A stretch of DNA of 64,000 bases from an uncultured Paracoccaceae bacterium (GTDB lineage: Bacteria; Pseudomonadota; Alphaproteobacteria; Rhodobacterales; Rhodobacteraceae): positions 310,001 to 374,000 of the forward strand of contig CANKYO010000006.1 of the NCBI GenBank assembly GCA_947488175.1, read 5' to 3'. Below the pieces are notes generated by a model. The model saw nothing but the letters and a program-made list of their open reading frames with translations. It searched no databases and was not told the DNA's origin. A program made the position numbers and the translations under genes. Positions 62,233 through 64,000 of this stretch are shown here, piece after piece. The stretch's first letter is position 1. Every line of letters begins with the position of its first letter.

Positions 62233-63147
62233 TTATCCTCTGGCCTTCTGATAATCCGCCAGCGCATCAATCGCCAGGGCCGCGCAACGCGCCACATATG
62301 GCGCGACCCGCTCCGCCTGATAGCCCGCGGCGAACCGCAGCGGCGACGGATGCCAATCGACATCCGCCACCTGCAACGATCCTTCTGCGATCTCCTTTTC
62401 CACCAATGCCAGCGGCAACAGGGCCACGCCCATATCGTCCTGCGCCATCTGCACACAGGACGCCATACTGTTAGACGGCGCGATGCGCGCCATCGACAGA
62501 CCGTTGGCGGCTGCATGGTCCGTCAGTTCCTGATAGGCCTGCGTGTGCCGGGCATGGGTCAGGATGCTGTGCGGCAGCAAATCCGCGACCACAGGGTGAT
62601 CGGGCAATCCCGACAGGATCGTCTTTGTGCCGACCCAGACATAGGGAAAATCACCGAGTTCGACGACCCCGGCGGCAGGCGACACAAAGGGCGCCGTCTG
62701 CACGGTCAGGTCCAGCGCGCGACTGCTCAGTTCCTTATCCAGATTGCGCGACAGATCGACCGTCAGTTCGACGGTGACACCCGGATAGGCCGATTTCAGG
62801 GCGCGCAGAAAGGCGTGCAGCCATGTGCAGGCAACCAGTTCGGTGACGCCCAGCCGCAACCGGTCGGCGATCAGGTCAGGGCGGGCGGCAACCGTGACCA
62901 GCTGTTCGGCTTGACGCAGTGTTTCGCGCGCGGCCGCCAGTATCTCGCGCCCTTTGTCGGTCAGGCGCACAGCCCCCGCATCGCGCTGCATCAGGACAAC
63001 ACCCAGTGTCGCCTCCAGCCCTGCGATCCGGGCTGAGATATTCGGCTGGGTCGTGTTCAGATGCGCCGCCGCCTTGCGAAAACTGCCGAGGTCGGCGACC
63101 CAGACCAGCGCCTCCAACTGTTTGAGGGTGAAGGCGTGGCCGATCAT
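62233..63147 (-). CDS. LysR-family transcriptional regulator
   Basis: 304 residues. N-terminal helix-turn-helix: LKQLEALVWVADLGSFRKAA and AHLNTTQPNISARIAGLEAT, followed by the two-lobed effector domain with LRLGVTELVACTWLHAFLRA. It lies upstream of hyuA on the same strand rather than divergently, so the usual intergenic autoregulation geometry is absent. Its promoter must lie in or before the GNAT gene, whose stop it overlaps by four bases. It probably controls the hyu run. Confidence 0.92.
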   Translation of the reverse strand: MIGHAFTLKQLEALVWVADLGSFRKAAAHLNTTQPNISARIAGLEATLGVVLMQRDAGAVRLTDKGREILAAARETLRQAEQLVTVAARPDLIADRLRLGVTELVACTWLHAFLRALKSAYPGVTVELTVDLSRNLDKELSSRALDLTVQTAPFVSPAAGVVELGDFPYVWVGTKTILSGLPDHPVVADLLPHSILTHARHTQAYQELTDHAAANGLSMARIAPSNSMASCVQMAQDDMGVALLPLALVEKEIAEGSLQVADVDWHPSPLRFAAGYQAERVAPYVARCAALAIDALADYQKARG

Positions 63148-63635
63148 AGATCGTAGCGCTTGCGCACCCGGTCAACCACAGTCCCGTCCCGCAAAGGAAT
63201 GCCAATCAAACGATCATAGTCAGTGAACCCCAGCCCGCTATAATAACGCAGACCGGGCACATTGTCGGCGCGGATCGTGGCGTCGATGGTTTTGGCACCT
63301 GCCTCGGTCGCCTTGGTCTTTGTGGCCGCAAACAACTGCTGCCCCACACCTTTGCCGGCCGCCGACGCGGCGACAAAGCTGGCGATGATGGCCCAGCCAT
63401 CTGGCATCGGATCGTCTGGATCGTCGGCCCAGGCCAGGTACTGAAAGCCAAGCACGGCCCCATCCAGTTCGGCAACCTGAGACGAAACAAGGCCGGACCG
63501 AGCGATACAGTGGTGCAGCATACGGTCGGTATCAAAGGGGGTTTGATACGCCGTTGTGCCACCCATAGCGATGATCTCATTCAGGAGATCGGTCATTTGG
63601 GCGGCATCGGCTGCTGTTGCATCGCGAATGATCAT
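63144..63635 (-). CDS. GNAT-family N-acetyltransferase
   Basis: 163 residues. GNAT features: MIIRDATAADAAQMTDLLNE, the acetyl-CoA loop VAASAAGKGVGQQLFAATKT (Q/R-x-x-G-x-A/G pattern) and YYSGLGFTDYDRLIGIPLRD. Similar to phosphinothricin/amino-acid acetyltransferases. Four-base overlaps link it with the HD gene upstream and LysR downstream. Confidence 0.9.
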   Translation of the reverse strand: MIIRDATAADAAQMTDLLNEIIAMGGTTAYQTPFDTDRMLHHCIARSGLVSSQVAELDGAVLGFQYLAWADDPDDPMPDGWAIIASFVAASAAGKGVGQQLFAATKTKATEAGAKTIDATIRADNVPGLRYYSGLGFTDYDRLIGIPLRDGTVVDRVRKRYDL

Positions 63636-64000
63636 AAGGCCTCCATCAGGGTCTGGTGCAGTTTCGTGAAATCGTCGCGCACCTCGGTCGGGGGGCGCAG
63701 GCGAATGGTCAGGCTTTCAGTCAGGGCGGGGTCCTGTTTGCCAAAGAATTTATCCGCCTCGGCGCGGGTGAACCCGGCGATCTGCACGGCCTCCAACCAT
63801 GCCGACAATTTGTCGGCCCGCTTGATCTGGCGTTTCACCGTTGCGGGGATCTGGGCGGGCAAGCCAAAGCGCAGATGGATCGCCGCCGTCAGCCGATCAT
63901 CCAGCGCGCCGTAACCAGGGCCCACTGCGGCCTTGACCGGGCTGATCATGTCACCGATCACATATTCAGGGGCATCATGCAGCAACGCGGCCAACTGCCA
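63632..64000 (-). CDS. HD-domain phosphohydrolase (YfbR-like), 3' part
   Basis: The frame continues past the right edge; about 122 C-terminal residues are visible. ALLHDAPEYVIGDMISPVKA contains the HD metal pair, followed by KRADKLSAWLEAVQIAGFTR with a further aspartate, typical of small HD 5'-nucleotidase/phosphatase domains (YfbR or YGK1 type). The stop overlaps the GNAT start (ATGA). The N-terminus and earlier metal-binding histidine lie outside the window. Confidence 0.85.
   Translation of the reverse strand, partial: WQLAALLHDAPEYVIGDMISPVKAAVGPGYGALDDRLTAAIHLRFGLPAQIPATVKRQIKRADKLSAWLEAVQIAGFTRAEADKFFGKQDPALTESLTIRLRPPTEVRDDFTKLHQTLMEAL

Overview
The window reads as chromosomal DNA of an alphaproteobacterium, most likely a marine Rhodobacteraceae (Roseobacter-group) species. 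The evidence is GC-rich coding sequence, a DUF2585/UPF0314 protein, the 41-residue form of ribosomal protein L36, an HWE-family bacteriophytochrome, an alphaproteobacterial tandem glycine riboswitch, and a narK1K2GHJI operon beside an Fnr-type regulator. Core genes (pyrF, clpB, rpmJ, pncB, a tRNA-Val) argue against a plasmid. No CRISPR array, intact prophage or intact IS is visible.

Layout. 1-4.7 kb: the 5' part of msrP, two fasciclin (FAS1) proteins, one of them a four-FAS1/RTX fusion, and an unrecognised protein with an HExxH motif. 4.8-12.5 kb: a PLP aminotransferase, a DUF2585 membrane protein, and a TetR regulator divergent from an RND efflux operon with paired 16-bp operators between them. 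12.7-20.6 kb: clpB with a clear sigma-32 type promoter, small proteins, pyrF, an SPFH/NfeD pair, and a DadA-like oxidase behind a tandem glycine riboswitch. 20.8-24.6 kb: a decayed IS5-type transposase, then heme oxygenase and bacteriophytochrome (bphO-bphP). 24.8-30 kb: gdhA with an acetolactate-synthase-like gene, then topoisomerase IB with a DUF2945 protein. 30.3-42 kb: the respiratory nitrate reductase operon narK1-narK2-narGHJI-PPIase, divergent from a Crp/Fnr regulator, with two Fnr-type boxes in the shared promoter region. 42-53 kb: Nudix, DinB with a zinc ribbon, an ABC-F ATPase, an AT-rich HEPN-like gene, N-formylglutamate amidohydrolase, tRNA-Val, rpmJ, a MerR gene overlapping a substrate-binding-fold gene, a secreted PPC-domain protein, a lipoprotein and pncB. 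53.2-55.4 kb: an AT-rich orphan P-loop ATPase, a REP-like hairpin and a parDE module. 55.5-64 kb: a minus-strand run of overlapping genes (HD hydrolase, GNAT, LysR, hyuA, hyuB, FAD oxidase, HpaI-type aldolase, NAD-dependent dehydrogenase) that looks like an uncharacterised catabolic pathway.

The most unusual non-coding signal is an intergenic element present three times (about 6.6, 45.6 and 55.5 kb). It contains GTCGG boxes repeated every 11 bp and a conserved GTTAA-type end. Two copies share four conserved blocks at nearly identical spacing. The best candidates for an undescribed system are this element, the MerR/cytoplasmic substrate-binding-protein pair with its 19-bp-spacer promoter, the AT-rich ATPase island, and the hyuAB-oxidase-aldolase-dehydrogenase cluster.
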